From NCBI RefSeq assembly GCF_001375495.1, contig NZ_LN831058.1:62001-126000 (forward strand): a stretch of 64,000 nucleotides of DNA. The letters run 5' to 3'. A program made the position numbers and the translations under genes. Below are positions 40,265 through 50,303 of the stretch, in pieces. Below the pieces are notes generated by a model. The model was not told the DNA's origin. It did no database searches and saw only the letters and a list, made by a program, of their open reading frames with translations. Each line of letters opens with the position of its first letter. Position 1 is the first letter of the stretch. Origin of the DNA: Flaviflexus massiliensis. GTDB lineage: Bacteria > Actinomycetota > Actinomycetes > Actinomycetales > Actinomycetaceae.

Positions 40265-41365
40265 TTAAAGCCCCAGGACCTTCACAGCAGCATCAACCGA
40301 GGAGTCAATGACATCGGGGTCGACATTGCGGTCCGCCAGTGCGGTGGCGGTGTCCTTGAGTCCGTTGCCGGTCACGGTGCACACGATTGTCGCTCCTTCG
40401 GCAACCTTGCCTGCCTTCGCGGTCTTGATGAGTCCGGCAATGGAGCTGGCTGAGGCGGGTTCTACGAACACGCCAACTTCGGAGGCCAGCAGGGCCTGAG
40501 CTTCGAGGATCTCCTCGTCGGTCACGCGGTCAATGAAGCCACCCGAATTGTCACGTGCCTCTTCCGCGTACTTCCAGGAGGCGGGGTTACCGATGCGGAT
40601 CGCGGTCGCGATCGTTTCCGGGTTCTCAACCGGGTGTCCAAGAACGAGCGGGGCTGAGTTCCAGGCCTGGAAGCCCCACATCTGCGGCACCGTATCCACG
40701 ACCTTCTCCAGGTGCAGTGCGGACTCGTCAAAGGAAGCGAGAGTGGTGCGGCCAGCGTACTCGTTATAGCCCATCCAGTAGGCGGAAATATTGCCGGCGT
40801 TGCCCACCGGGAGCACGTGAATATCCGGTGCCTTCCCGAGGGCATCCACGATCTCGAAGGATGCGGTCTTCTGTCCCTGGAGACGGTAGGGGTTGACCGA
40901 GTTCACGAGGTCCACCGGGTACTGCTCGGTGAGCTCCCGGGTGATCCGGAGGCAGTCATCAAAGTTGCCATCCACAGCGACCAGCTGTGCGCCGTGGACG
41001 ATGGCCTGGGCGAGCTTGCCAGCAGCAATCTTTCCCGCGGGCAAAATAACCGCGCACCCCAGTCCCGCGGCCACGGCGTAGGCGGCTGCGGATGCGGAGG
41101 TGTTTCCGGTCGATGCGCAGGCGATGATCTCGGTACCCGCGGCCTTGACCTTGGACACGGCGGTTGTCATGCCGCGGTCCTTGAACGAACCCGTCGGGTT
41201 CATGCCCTCAACCTTGACGTGCACGTCAGCGCCCACGAGGTCGGACAGGTGCGGTGCCGGGACGAGCGGCGTACCACCCTCAAACAGGGTGACAACAGGA
41301 TCGTTGTCCTCGAAAGGTAGCCGTTCCCGGTATTCGTTAATAAGACCGCGCCACTGGTGTGCCAT
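40265..41365 (-). CDS. thrC: Threonine synthase
   Basis: 366 residues, PLP-dependent fold type II. Converts O-phosphohomoserine to threonine. The Schiff-base lysine is in [10 protein letters not shown] (Lys about 62). The phosphate-binding loop is [19 protein letters not shown] overlaps the hom stop (TGATG). Confidence 0.95.
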   Translation of the reverse strand: MAHQWRGLINEYRERLPFEDNDPVVTLFEGGTPLVPAPHLSDLVGADVHVKVEGMNPTGSFKDRGMTTAVSKVKAAGTEIIACASTGNTSASAAAYAVAAGLGCAVILPAGKIAAGKLAQAIVHGAQLVAVDGNFDDCLRITRELTEQYPVDLVNSVNPYRLQGQKTASFEIVDALGKAPDIHVLPVGNAGNISAYWMGYNEYAGRTTLASFDESALHLEKVVDTVPQMWGFQAWNSAPLVLGHPVENPETIATAIRIGNPASWKYAEEARDNSGGFIDRVTDEEILEAQALLASEVGVFVEPASASSIAGLIKTAKAGKVAEGATIVCTVTGNGLKDTATALADRNVDPDVIDSSVDAAVKVLGL

Positions 41366-42639
41366 CAGTTACCTTCCACCCTCATGACCTGCAGAACGCC
41401 CTTCGCGTAGTCTGCCTTTTCAATTACTTCGATTGCCGACTTTACGCTCGAGGTACGTGCCGTGTGCGTTGTGACAATCAGCTTTGCGACACCATCCTCG
41501 ATCTGGGTCTGGCGCACCGCCATAATCGACACCCCGTTATCGGCAAAGGCCCCGGTCAGCTGAGTGAGCACACCGGTCCGGTCGGTCACCGCCACCTCGA
41601 TACGGAACGAGGACTCGCCCTCCTCGGGCTGGAGGATGGGCAGGTCAGCGTAGGCGAGCTCCCGGGGAGCCTGACCGCCATGCACCCGGTGCGAAGCGCC
41701 GGCCACCACATCTGAAAGGACCGCGGAGGCGGTTGGGGCACCGCCCGCACCGCGACCGTAGAACATGAGCCTGCCAGCACCGGTTGCTTCGATGACAATG
41801 GAGTTGAAGGAGCCGCGCACGCCGGCGAGCGGGTGGTCGAGCGGGACGAGGGTCGGTTCGACGCTCAGTTCAATACCGTTCTCGCGGCGCGATGCGATGC
41901 CGAGGAGCTTGATTGCGTAGCCATCGGCCTTGGCCGCGGCAATGTTTTCGGCCGTGATCTGCCGGATTCCCGTGGTCGGCACATCCTTGATCGACACTCG
42001 GGTGTGGAAGGCGAGGGAGGCGAGGATCGCGATCTTCGCGGCAGCATCGTGACCATCCACGTCCGCGGTCGGATCTGCTTCAGCAAATCCCAGGTCCTGT
42101 GCGAGCTTGAGGGCTTCGTCGAAGGAGAGGCCGTTGTTCTCCATCTCGTCGAGAATAAAGTTTGTGGTGCCGTTGAGGATGCCGGCAACGGTCTCGACGC
42201 GGTCGCCCGCAAGTGATTCCCGCAGGCCGTACACGACGGGCACAGCACCCGCGACCGCAGCCTCGTAGTAGACGTCAACGTCGGCCTTAGCCGCGGCTTC
42301 GTAGATCTCGGGACCGTATTCGGCAAGGAGTGCCTTGTTTCCGGTGACGACGGTGGCGCCGTTCTCGATCGCCTTGTGAACGAGTGAGCGTGCGGGCTCG
42401 ATGCCACCAATCAGTTCGATGACGATGTCGGCTTTGGCTGTCAGTGCCTCGAGGTCGTCCGTCAGCAGTGAGCGATCAATGTCGGGATCGCGCGGTGCGT
42501 CAACGTTGCGCACACCGATTCCAACGAGTTCGAGCTCAGCTCCAACACGGGCCGTGAAGTCCTTGCTCTGGGCCTTCAGTGCTTTCGCGACCGCTTTACC
42601 AACGGTCCCACATCCGAGCAGGGCAATCTTGACTGACAT
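41365..42639 (-). CDS. hom: Homoserine dehydrogenase
   Basis: 424 residues. NAD(P)-dependent reduction of aspartate semialdehyde to homoserine. Nucleotide-binding GCGTVG near the N-terminus. Catalytic region with NGTTNFIL and [11 protein letters not shown]-terminal ACT domain (about 345-424, [20 protein letters not shown]) for threonine feedback control. ATG 42639 follows CGGAGGAAT; the longer frame to 42825 overlaps lysA and is not homologous. Thirty-four bases after lysA. Confidence 0.95.
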   Translation of the reverse strand: MSVKIALLGCGTVGKAVAKALKAQSKDFTARVGAELELVGIGVRNVDAPRDPDIDRSLLTDDLEALTAKADIVIELIGGIEPARSLVHKAIENGATVVTGNKALLAEYGPEIYEAAAKADVDVYYEAAVAGAVPVVYGLRESLAGDRVETVAGILNGTTNFILDEMENNGLSFDEALKLAQDLGFAEADPTADVDGHDAAAKIAILASLAFHTRVSIKDVPTTGIRQITAENIAAAKADGYAIKLLGIASRRENGIELSVEPTLVPLDHPLAGVRGSFNSIVIEATGAGRLMFYGRGAGGAPTASAVLSDVVAGASHRVHGGQAPRELAYADLPILQPEEGESSFRIEVAVTDRTGVLTQLTGAFADNGVSIMAVRQTQIEDGVAKLIVTTHTARTSSVKSAIEVIEKADYAKGVLQVMRVEGN

Positions 42640-42673
42640 TATTCCTCCGATAGGTGGCTGTGGACTGTGAAGA

Positions 42674-44017
42674 TTACAGGTCCGGGAAGAGTCCGAGGAC
42701 ATCTTCCCAGGTTTCGGGTCGTACGAGCCAGGCCGTCCCCCTGTCGGACACGGCCAGCACACCCGGGCGGCGTACCGTGTTGTAGTTGGAAGCCATGGAG
42801 CGACCATAGGCACCGGTCGCGGCAACGAGAAGCAGGTCGCCGGCGGTCACGTCCCGTGGGAGCGCAACATCCTTGACGACGATGTCGCCCGATTCGCAGT
42901 GCATGCCCACCACACGAGTGGGAACGAGCTCAGCATCCGAGTCCCGGTTCAGGAGCGCGGTGTAGTCGGCCCCGTACAGGGCAGGGCGGGCGTTGTCGCT
43001 CATCCCGCCATCAACCGATACGTAGCGGCGCACCCCATCATCGGTCATGACATCCTTGGTCGCACCCACCCGGTAGAGGGTCATGCCGGCGGGGCCGGAG
43101 ATGGAGCGGCCGGGTTCGATCGACATGCGAGGAACGGGAATACCTGCCTTCTCGCAGGCTTCTTCAAGAGCCTGGCGGATCCCCGCAATCATGTCGGCCT
43201 CGCTCACGGGGGCCGGGTCTTCACCCGTGTACTGGATGCCATAGCCGCCACCGAGGTCAACCTCGGGAACGGCAATTCCGTCCTCGTGGAGCTCACCGGC
43301 GAAAGCAATCACCGCATCGGCTGCCGCAGCGAAACCGCTCGGGTCAAGGATCTGGCTACCAATGTGGGAGTGCAGGCCCAGGAATGAAAGATGCTCGTTC
43401 TTTGCGATGGCTCGCACGACGTCGCGGGCAGCACCGGTGGCTAGGGACAGGCCAAACTTCTGGTCCTCGTGCGCGGTGGCAATGAACTCGTGCCCACCCG
43501 CGTGCACACCCGTTGTTACTCGCACAAAGCAGGGAGCAACGACATCGAGGTCGGCCGCGATCCGTGCAATCTGGTCAACCTCACCCGGCGAGTCGACAAC
43601 AATGCGACCAATGTTATTGGTGAGCGCGAGGCGCAGGGTTTCATCCGACTTGGAGTTGCCGTGCAACCCAATCTTTTCCCCCCGCACTCCCCCGGCAAGC
43701 GCTGAACGCAGCTCTCCTTCGGAGGCGGTGTCGATACCGAGTCCCGCCTCCACCATCCACCGTGCAACAGCAGGCGTGAGGAAGGACTTTCCTGCGTAGT
43801 AAACATCCCCGCCCGCCATGGCTTCAGTCCAGGCACGGGCACGATCAATCATGTCGTCCTGATCAACCAGGTAGAGCGGAGTGCCCAGTTGCGCGAGCTC
43901 ATCGAGATGGTGTCCGGCCAGTGTCACGGTTCCATCGGACTCGCGGCGAAGGTTGGTGGGCCAGGGACCGTTGCCCGGTTCCGGGGCGGGAACGTATGCG
44001 AGGGGCGCGAAAGCCAT
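42674..44017 (-). CDS. lysA: Diaminopimelate decarboxylase
   Basis: 447 residues, PLP-dependent fold type III. Last step of lysine synthesis. The PLP lysine is in YYAGKSFL (Lys about 77). Also HSHIGSQILD, EPGRSISGPAG and the catalytic Cys region GMHCESGDI. Its ATG follows the argS stop directly (TAAATG). The argS-lysA-hom-thrC-thrB order is conserved in actinobacteria. Confidence 0.95.
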   Translation of the reverse strand: MAFAPLAYVPAPEPGNGPWPTNLRRESDGTVTLAGHHLDELAQLGTPLYLVDQDDMIDRARAWTEAMAGGDVYYAGKSFLTPAVARWMVEAGLGIDTASEGELRSALAGGVRGEKIGLHGNSKSDETLRLALTNNIGRIVVDSPGEVDQIARIAADLDVVAPCFVRVTTGVHAGGHEFIATAHEDQKFGLSLATGAARDVVRAIAKNEHLSFLGLHSHIGSQILDPSGFAAAADAVIAFAGELHEDGIAVPEVDLGGGYGIQYTGEDPAPVSEADMIAGIRQALEEACEKAGIPVPRMSIEPGRSISGPAGMTLYRVGATKDVMTDDGVRRYVSVDGGMSDNARPALYGADYTALLNRDSDAELVPTRVVGMHCESGDIVVKDVALPRDVTAGDLLLVAATGAYGRSMASNYNTVRRPGVLAVSDRGTAWLVRPETWEDVLGLFPDL

Positions 44018-45694
44018 TTACATCTTCTCCGGAGCGCTCACACCAACAAGATCGAGTCCGTTGGCGAGAACCTGCGTCGTGGCATCGTTCAGCCACAGAC
44101 GAGCAACGTGGCCCTCGTTCACCTCTTCGTCGGCACGCGGGGTGACGCGGGTCTGGCCGTACCAGGTGTGGTAGGCGGCTGCGAGCTCCTCGAGGTAGCG
44201 TGCAACGCGGTGCGGTTCACGCAGGGCAGCGCCCTGGGCAACAACTTCCGGGTATTGGGCGAGAACGCCGAGGAGGGACTTGTCGGCCGGGTGATCGAGG
44301 GCCGAAGGATTGAAGTCATCCCTATTCACGCCGTGCTCTGCGGCGTTGCGGGCAACGGAGCGTGTCCGTGCGTGGGCGTACTGAACGTAATAAACCGGGT
44401 TCTCGTTCGTGTGGGATGCAAGAACATCCAGATCGAGTTCCAGCGTGGTGTCGACCGAGGAGCGGACGAGGGAGTAGCGAGCGGCATCGACGCCCACCGC
44501 GTCGACCAGGTCCTCGAGCGTAATGATCGTGCCGGCACGCTTGGACATGCGGACGGGTTCCCCGTCCTTAACCAGGTTGACCATCTGGCCAATGAGGATC
44601 TCCAGGTTCTGGCGGTCACCCGCCGTGTCTCCAAAGGCCCTCGCCATCGCGTACATGCGCCCGATGTAGCCGTGGTGGTCTGCACCGAGCATGATGATGA
44701 CGTGGTCGGCTCCACGTTCCCTCTTGTCGAGGTAGTAGGCGATGTCGCCGGCGAAGTAGGCCGCCTCACCGTCGGACTTGATGACGACACGGTCCTTGTC
44801 ATCCCCGAACGAGGTCGTCTCAATCCAGGTGGCCCCGTCCTTATCGTAGACGTGTCCACGCTCGCGCAATACCGCAATAGACCTCTCAACGGCACCGGAC
44901 TCGTGGAGGGAGTCCTCGTGGAAGTACACATCGAATTCGACCCCGAAGTCGGCGAGTGCCTCCTTGATTTCACCAAACATGAGCTCAACGCCGCGGGAGC
45001 GGAACACTTCCTGTGCCTCGGCCTCGGGCAGAGTCAGCGGGTCGGGTTCACCGGCTTCCTGGCAGGCGGCCATGACGCGGCTGGCAATGTCGGAAATGTA
45101 GGCGCCTCCGTAACCGTTCTCGGGGGCCTCTTCACCGCGAGCGCGAGCCAGCAACGATTCGGAGAAGCGGTCGATCTGCGCACCGTGGTCGTTGAAGTAG
45201 TATTCGCGGGTCACGGTCGCTCCGGCCGCTTCGAGCAGTCGGGCGAGCGAGTCGCCAACCGCCGCCCATCGCACGCCACCCAGGTGAATGGGGCCAGTGG
45301 GGTTGGCGGATACGAATTCGAGGTTGACGGTGCCCGGGGTGGAGTCGCTCCGCCCGTACTCGCGGCCAGCGCTCAGGATCGTGCGGGCAAGCTCGCCCGC
45401 CGCGCCCGCGGCGAGGCGAATGTTGACGAAGCCGGGCCCTGCCACGCTTGCTTCGTCAATGCCGTCCTCTTGCTCCAGTCGCTGCGCAATGGTGGTGCCG
45501 AGTTCGCGCGGGTTGGTTCCCGCCTTTTTGGCAAGCTGCATGGCAACGTTTGTTGCCCAGTCCCCGTGGTCGCGGTTGCGGGGGCGTTCAACTTTCACCG
45601 TGGGGAGGTCGGCTTCGGCAAGGTTGATCGTGCCGTCTGCGACTGCCCCGTTGAGTACGGATTCAATGAGCGCGCTGAGTTCATCTGGAGTCAT
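44018..45694 (-). CDS. argS: Arginyl-tRNA synthetase
   Basis: 558 residues, class I synthetase. HIGH-type motif in [14 protein letters not shown]-type motif in RMSKRAGT, C-terminal anticodon-binding domain with [10 protein letters not shown]. First gene of the minus-strand argS-lysA-hom-thrC-thrB run. Its start is 137 bases from a divergent tRNA-Arg gene, so the two probably share a promoter region. Confidence 0.95.
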   Translation of the reverse strand: MTPDELSALIESVLNGAVADGTINLAEADLPTVKVERPRNRDHGDWATNVAMQLAKKAGTNPRELGTTIAQRLEQEDGIDEASVAGPGFVNIRLAAGAAGELARTILSAGREYGRSDSTPGTVNLEFVSANPTGPIHLGGVRWAAVGDSLARLLEAAGATVTREYYFNDHGAQIDRFSESLLARARGEEAPENGYGGAYISDIASRVMAACQEAGEPDPLTLPEAEAQEVFRSRGVELMFGEIKEALADFGVEFDVYFHEDSLHESGAVERSIAVLRERGHVYDKDGATWIETTSFGDDKDRVVIKSDGEAAYFAGDIAYYLDKRERGADHVIIMLGADHHGYIGRMYAMARAFGDTAGDRQNLEILIGQMVNLVKDGEPVRMSKRAGTIITLEDLVDAVGVDAARYSLVRSSVDTTLELDLDVLASHTNENPVYYVQYAHARTRSVARNAAEHGVNRDDFNPSALDHPADKSLLGVLAQYPEVVAQGAALREPHRVARYLEELAAAYHTWYGQTRVTPRADEEVNEGHVARLWLNDATTQVLANGLDLVGVSAPEKM

Positions 45695-45831
45695 GGGAAC
45701 AGTCTAGCGAGGCGTCTCGTTTCGAAACACATTGGGGCCTCAAGTGTGGGCGAGGCCGCCCGCACTGAATGGTATGTCACAGGGTGCCGGTTGTTGCGGG
45801 GCATGCGTATCCTGATAAAGTCAGTAATCGC

Positions 45832-45904
45832 GCCCCGGTAGCTCAGGGGATAGAGCGTCTGCCTCCGGAGCAGAAGGTCGTAGGTTCGAATCCTATCCGG
45901 GGTA
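45832..45904 (+). tRNA. tRNA-Arg, anticodon CCG
   Basis: Full cloverleaf of 73 bases. Acceptor GCCCCGG pairs with CCGGGGT (one G-U), D arm GCTC/GAGC, anticodon stem TCTGC/GCAGA with loop CTCCGGA, giving anticodon CCG at 45865-45867. T arm GTAGG/CCTAT with loop TTCGAAT. The discriminator is A, and CCA is not encoded. It reads the CGG codon and is divergent from argS. Confidence 0.97.
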
Positions 45905-45960
45905 CCGCAGGTCCGGCACGTAACCACCACGGTTTTTGCCAGCACGGTATCCACGTGCGC

Positions 45961-46036
45961 GTTACCAACCCACAGGGTTGTTGATAACCATCCGATTATT
46001 AGCGGAATATTTCCAGCTTTAGCTGGTTATTTCCTT
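45961..46036 (+). terminator. Two hairpins downstream of tRNA-Arg
   Basis: First, CAACCC (45966-45971) and GGGTTG (45975-45980), flanked by GTTA and TAAC. Then CCAGC (46013-46017), loop TTTA, GCTGG (46022-46026), followed by TTATTTCCTTTATT. The second has the form of an intrinsic terminator. The rest of the 45905-46227 spacer holds no gene, integrase or att-like duplication that I can see. Confidence 0.55.
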
Positions 46037-46227
46037 TATTCGCCCAGCTTTTCCATGTTCAGATACCTTCCATTCGTGCTATCCGTGGCTGAGCGCGGCT
46101 CTAAAGCAACCGGGATCCTTTGGCTCCGTGATTTCCCCATGGGGAGGAAGTACCGCTTTGATTGGGAACTACCCATTGAATTGATGTGCCCTCCCCATTG
46201 GAAGGAAGTTCCTCCCCTTCCACGCTC

Positions 46228-47958
46228 CTACTCTTCAAAGGGCAGGATGCTGGCGTAGGTTTCAATTTCAGTTTGGATTGCTTGCAGGGACTCGCGGTCG
46301 AGTCCCGGATCGCCAATGACACTCACCCAGCCGGCAACGACAACATCTCCGAAGTTGTGGCCGTACTGAGCCGGTACGCGGTCGGCTCCCAGGAGATCGA
46401 CGGCGACTTGGATGCCCGTCACAACCGGCATCCACCTCATCGAGGAGCTAATGTCGGCGCTACGCTGATCATCCTCGAGCCAATCGGGTTTACTGAAGAA
46501 GAGATCCGCGGAGAACCAGGTGACGGGATCGGTGGGGTGTTGGAGGAAGAGGACTCTGGGCTCCTCCCAAGGGCCGTCGAGGTTATTCGCATCGGCCATG
46601 GTTGACATCCACCGCACTTCGCGTCCCTCATCCAACACCGGGAGACTCTCGGGGCTGCCGGGGTCACGTGCTGCCTGAAGTTCCTGCCACATGTCCGAGC
46701 TGTTTGTCGGCCCCACAAAGAGTGCACCATCTGTACGGGAGCGCAGATCATCAAGGTCAATAAAGACTGACTGGCCGCCGTGGGCACCGAGGCTCAGCCC
46801 ATATATAAAGAGCCTGGGGCGTTCTTCTTCTGGGATTTCCAGCCACCGTTCTTCCACCGCTTCGAAGAGTACGGTCGCACCATCCACCGGTGCATCCGGA
46901 TCAAAAAGGAAGGACACCCAGCTGGGTGTGAAGGCGTATTGCATGGCGGCGATGGCAGTATCGCCACCATAAAGATATTCGAGAGAGTCCACGGTTTGAG
47001 GTTCCAACCATCCCGAGCCCGTCGTGATCCCTACCACGAGGATTTCCCGCTCGAATGCACCGGTTCTTTCAAGTTCTGACACAACGAGATCAGCTCGTTC
47101 CTCGAGAGTCTCAGCGGACTTTTTCCCGGCATAAACCCTGATCGGTTCAATTGCGGGCTCCCCCGTTAGTTCTTCGATATCAGCCTTGGTTGGTCCTTCA
47201 CCAATGAACATCGAGCCGTGACGACCGAGGTCCTCCCATTCGATAACCGAGCCCGGACCCGCCGACCGGAAGTCGGAATCGGGTGGACTGAGCTCCGCGA
47301 TTGGCTCACCGTTACTGCTCGTAAACCATCGTTCCATGCTGAAGAACAGGATCGAGCCCAGCATTGACATGACAAGAAGGACGATGCCCACGCATACGAG
47401 GGTCGCGTATAGGGTACGCATTCGCGTTTCGAGGCGGTGGTACATGCGCATGACCGATTTGCCAATGACGAGAAGAAGCACTGAAACGAGCAGGAAGGAC
47501 ACGGCGAATGGCCAGAACTGGATCGCATTCAACGGCTCGAGAGAAACAAGGCTGCGGACCTCGTTTTGCCAATCGAGAATGAGTGTTGCGAGGCCGGCCA
47601 GGGCAACCACCCAGGCGATCCCGTAAGCAATCCACCACGGCCTGGCCACGACCGGCGTATCGTCCCTGCCCCAGATCATTTTGCGAATGAGGACGAGGAG
47701 AAGAACTCCGATGAGGTAGCCGGCGGCAAAGGCAAAGCCAGCAACGACCCCTTGGAGGAGTGCGGGACGGGGCAGGAGCGAGGGTGTCATGGAGAGAATC
47801 GTGAAGACGAAACCGCCGACCGCTCCACCCGGGTCGAGATACCACCAGGACCGGTCCAGCGACGGGCTCCTCGGGGGTATTTCCCCGCGTTCGCTCTCTT
47901 CCTTAGACGCTTGCGAAGAATCGGTGCTCACGGTCATGGCTTCTTCCCCATCAGTCAT
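46228..47958 (-). CDS. Membrane alpha/beta-hydrolase family protein
   Basis: 576 residues. Four or five membrane helices in residues about 45-215 are followed by a soluble alpha/beta-hydrolase-like domain, probably extracytoplasmic. The nucleophile elbow is YGLSLGAHGG. A C-terminal histidine near AQYGHNFGD and aspartates around HPTDP could complete the triad. This two-part layout is a known actinobacterial family (Abhydrolase_9 with an N-terminal membrane part). Start: ATG 47958 behind GGAAGG; ATG 47937 is an alternative. Substrate unknown; envelope lipid or ester hydrolysis is a guess. Confidence 0.82.
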   Translation of the reverse strand: MTDGEEAMTVSTDSSQASKEESERGEIPPRSPSLDRSWWYLDPGGAVGGFVFTILSMTPSLLPRPALLQGVVAGFAFAAGYLIGVLLLVLIRKMIWGRDDTPVVARPWWIAYGIAWVVALAGLATLILDWQNEVRSLVSLEPLNAIQFWPFAVSFLLVSVLLLVIGKSVMRMYHRLETRMRTLYATLVCVGIVLLVMSMLGSILFFSMERWFTSSNGEPIAELSPPDSDFRSAGPGSVIEWEDLGRHGSMFIGEGPTKADIEELTGEPAIEPIRVYAGKKSAETLEERADLVVSELERTGAFEREILVVGITTGSGWLEPQTVDSLEYLYGGDTAIAAMQYAFTPSWVSFLFDPDAPVDGATVLFEAVEERWLEIPEEERPRLFIYGLSLGAHGGQSVFIDLDDLRSRTDGALFVGPTNSSDMWQELQAARDPGSPESLPVLDEGREVRWMSTMADANNLDGPWEEPRVLFLQHPTDPVTWFSADLFFSKPDWLEDDQRSADISSSMRWMPVVTGIQVAVDLLGADRVPAQYGHNFGDVVVAGWVSVIGDPGLDRESLQAIQTEIETYASILPFEE

Positions 47959-48158
47959 CCTCCATCCTTCCGGGTAATCCGTTCAGAACGGTTGCATCTC
48001 GCACCAGGAAATCTCTCATCTCGCTGCAGGCGCACGACACTTCAGGATCATATCCGCCAACTACCGCAATATAGCCGCACAACGCCATAAATCAATGTGA
48101 ACGACGGACGCCATTACCCCGGTAAAGCACCTAGGAATCCAGCCCCGTGGCAAAGCCG

Positions 48159-48944
48159 CTAGGAAGAAGACGTTCCGAACCGTGAATCGATGAGATTACG
48201 AGCAAGTGTTGGTCGGTCGGTCACGATCCCATCCACGCCAAGGTCAAGGAGCTCGATCATGTCCTTCACTTCGTTGACCGTCCACACGTGCACTGCCAGT
48301 CCCCGCTCGTGAGCGAGATCCACGAGGTCCTGGGTGACAATGCGTAGGCCGCGGAACTTCATGGGGATCTGAACGCAGACCGCGCCCCGCTCGGGCCCCG
48401 GCACCGCCTTCACGAGATACCGGCGCATCTTCTTGGGTGCCCATGAGGCAAGGACAAGCCTCGCGATCGCTGCCGTGCCCATGCTCGTCGAGATTCCCGG
48501 CACCAGTTTCCGCACTCGTCGCAGCCGCTTCTCCGAGAAGGAGGCAAGCAGAATCCGGTCGTGGTATTTTCCGGATTTGAGGAGTTTCACCATGGGAGCA
48601 AGCCCCGAATTGGCCTTGATATCAACATTGAAGTCAAGGTCGGGGAATTCGGTGAGCGCACGCTCGAGAGTCATGGGGGAATTGCCCGACTCATCCTTCA
48701 GCTCCCGAACTTCCGACCAGCCGTGTAGCGAGACGCGGCCGGAACCGTTCGTGGTGCGGTCCAGCAGCGGGTCGTGGAGCAGGACAAGGACACCGTCGGC
48801 GGTGGCATGAGCGTCGGTTTCGATATAGGTGAAGCCCTGGCTTCTCATTCCCTCAAATGCTGCGACCGAGTTTTCTGGATATTCATCGGCCCCACCACGG
48901 TGTGCGAGCACAATCGGCCTATCTGCACTTTCCCACGATCTCAT
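48159..48944 (-). CDS. Glycerophosphodiester phosphodiesterase
   Basis: About 261 residues, GDPD family TIM barrel. Hydrolyses glycerophosphodiesters to glycerol-3-phosphate and an alcohol. Motifs: LAHRGGADEYPENS, YIETDAHATADGVLVLLHD and WTVNEVKDM. No signal peptide, so it is cytoplasmic. ATG 48944 is preferred over an in-frame TTG at 48965; neither has a strong ribosome-binding site. Confidence 0.88.
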   Translation of the reverse strand: MRSWESADRPIVLAHRGGADEYPENSVAAFEGMRSQGFTYIETDAHATADGVLVLLHDPLLDRTTNGSGRVSLHGWSEVRELKDESGNSPMTLERALTEFPDLDFNVDIKANSGLAPMVKLLKSGKYHDRILLASFSEKRLRRVRKLVPGISTSMGTAAIARLVLASWAPKKMRRYLVKAVPGPERGAVCVQIPMKFRGLRIVTQDLVDLAHERGLAVHVWTVNEVKDMIELLDLGVDGIVTDRPTLARNLIDSRFGTSSS

Positions 48945-48965
48945 GGACCCATTGTTCCACTTCAA

Positions 48966-49252
48966 ATAAGGGAACTGGCCTTTCCAGATAAATATCCACT
49001 ATTAGGTGATCATTTATGATCACGAGCGAAAAACGGTATACCAGCTAGGTTTGAGTGCACCAGCAGACCCAATTATGGGATGACCTGCACAAATCGTCAC
49101 GTTACAAACTTTTCGAATAGAGAAGATGATCGGACTCTAGATAGCGTCAGATTTTACAGATAAAAAGTGAATAACGGCGGGGTCCAATCAAAAGCCAAGA
49201 AGAGTCAATCCAAGACCGAGCACACGGTAAATGACGGTCTTCAATCGGTGTG
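48966..49252. other. 287-base spacer, no gene seen
   Basis: AT-richer than its surroundings, particularly 49010-49180. No reading frame, tRNA or clear hairpin terminator was found. It separates the M23 peptidase end from the glycerophosphodiesterase start, both on minus, and must hold the latter's promoter. Confidence 0.5.
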
Positions 49253-50179
49253 CTAGCTGCAGACTTCGGAAATGTCCCGCGCACCGTTTTCTGTCAGGAA
49301 CGTCAGCGGATCAATCGTGGTGCCGTCTTCATCGGTGTGGATTTCCAGGTGGAGGTGGGCTCCGGTCGAGCGACCGTTATTACCCACGTCGGCGATGTGC
49401 TCTCCCGCGGTGACGATGTCGCCTTCCTTGACGTGGAGTCCATCGTCGTACATGTGCACGTACCAGGACCAGAACACCTGACCATCCATCTCGTGCTTGA
49501 TGATGATGAGATTGGAGGAACGTCCGTCCTTACCCACACCAACATATTCCACGGTGCCAGCGGCAACAGCATAGATCGGAGTGCCCTGCGCTGCCGCAAA
49601 GTCGGTACCGAGGTGCTGCTGGTAGCCGCCACCGAAAGGACTCCAACGCGCGCCGTATCCGGAAGTGAGGCGGTAGTTGCCCTTGGCGACCGGCATGACC
49701 AGCCCCGCGTCATATTCGGGGGACATGGCGGCGAGCATTCCGTTTGCACCCTCAACAGGTTCGCACGTGGGCTCCTGCGCAGCAGCAGCCTCCTGGGTGG
49801 CGAGGAAACGGTCAAGCTCGACCGCATCGTCACTACCTGCAAGCGACCTCGGAACCGAGGCATCGGTCGTTGCCGTGAACGTGGAAAGAGACGAGGTGAC
49901 GGGAGGAGCCTGGTTGACGGCGGCGGCCGGCTGACCGGTTCCCGACAGCACCGTGGAGGCACCGAATCCTGCAAAGAGTGACGTGGCGGAGGCGTACATG
50001 GCCTGCATGCGCAACTTGCGACGGGCGCGCTGCTTCGCGGCCTGTCGAGCCAGGCGCAGGTCACGACGGGAAACTGCGATCGGTAGTGCCGGCAGTTTCT
50101 CGGTCACCTGCTGATCGGGCATGGCCACGGCCTGCTCGATTGGCTTCGACGCACTTCTCGGCGCGCTGTGCTTTCCCAC
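49253..50179 (-). CDS. M23 family peptidoglycan endopeptidase
   Basis: About 308 residues. GTG 50179 gives the start VGKHSAPRSA, common in actinobacterial wall proteins; the longer frame to 50263 is not needed. A basic cytoplasmic segment (ARQAAKQRARRKLR) precedes a membrane helix (about 60-80). A linker follows, then the LytM/M23 domain with HLGTDFAA (HxxxD) and HLHLEIH (HxH) zinc ligands, all intact. It should cut peptide crosslinks in the wall from outside the membrane. Two cysteines (TCEPVEG and C-terminal EVCS) may form a disulfide. Confidence 0.88.
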   Translation of the reverse strand: MGKHSAPRSASKPIEQAVAMPDQQVTEKLPALPIAVSRRDLRLARQAAKQRARRKLRMQAMYASATSLFAGFGASTVLSGTGQPAAAVNQAPPVTSSLSTFTATTDASVPRSLAGSDDAVELDRFLATQEAAAAQEPTCEPVEGANGMLAAMSPEYDAGLVMPVAKGNYRLTSGYGARWSPFGGGYQQHLGTDFAAAQGTPIYAVAAGTVEYVGVGKDGRSSNLIIIKHEMDGQVFWSWYVHMYDDGLHVKEGDIVTAGEHIADVGNNGRSTGAHLHLEIHTDEDGTTIDPLTFLTENGARDISEVCS

Positions 50180-50303
50180 GAACTCACTCTCACATTGATA
50201 ACAGGAGGTAACGAATAGATAACGCTGCCTTTTGATCATAGCGATTTCATGGGAGGTCAGCATCCCCCAAAAATGTCAGACTCATCAAGTTTGCGGGGCG
50301 ACT

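Noticed and set aside
43889-45841. 650-codon open frame on plus opposite argS and lysA
   Set aside because: Spans the antisense of two well-supported genes, with no independent support.
45905-46227. Integration site at the tRNA-Arg 3' end
   Set aside because: No integrase and no duplicated tRNA 3' end was seen downstream; only hairpins are present.
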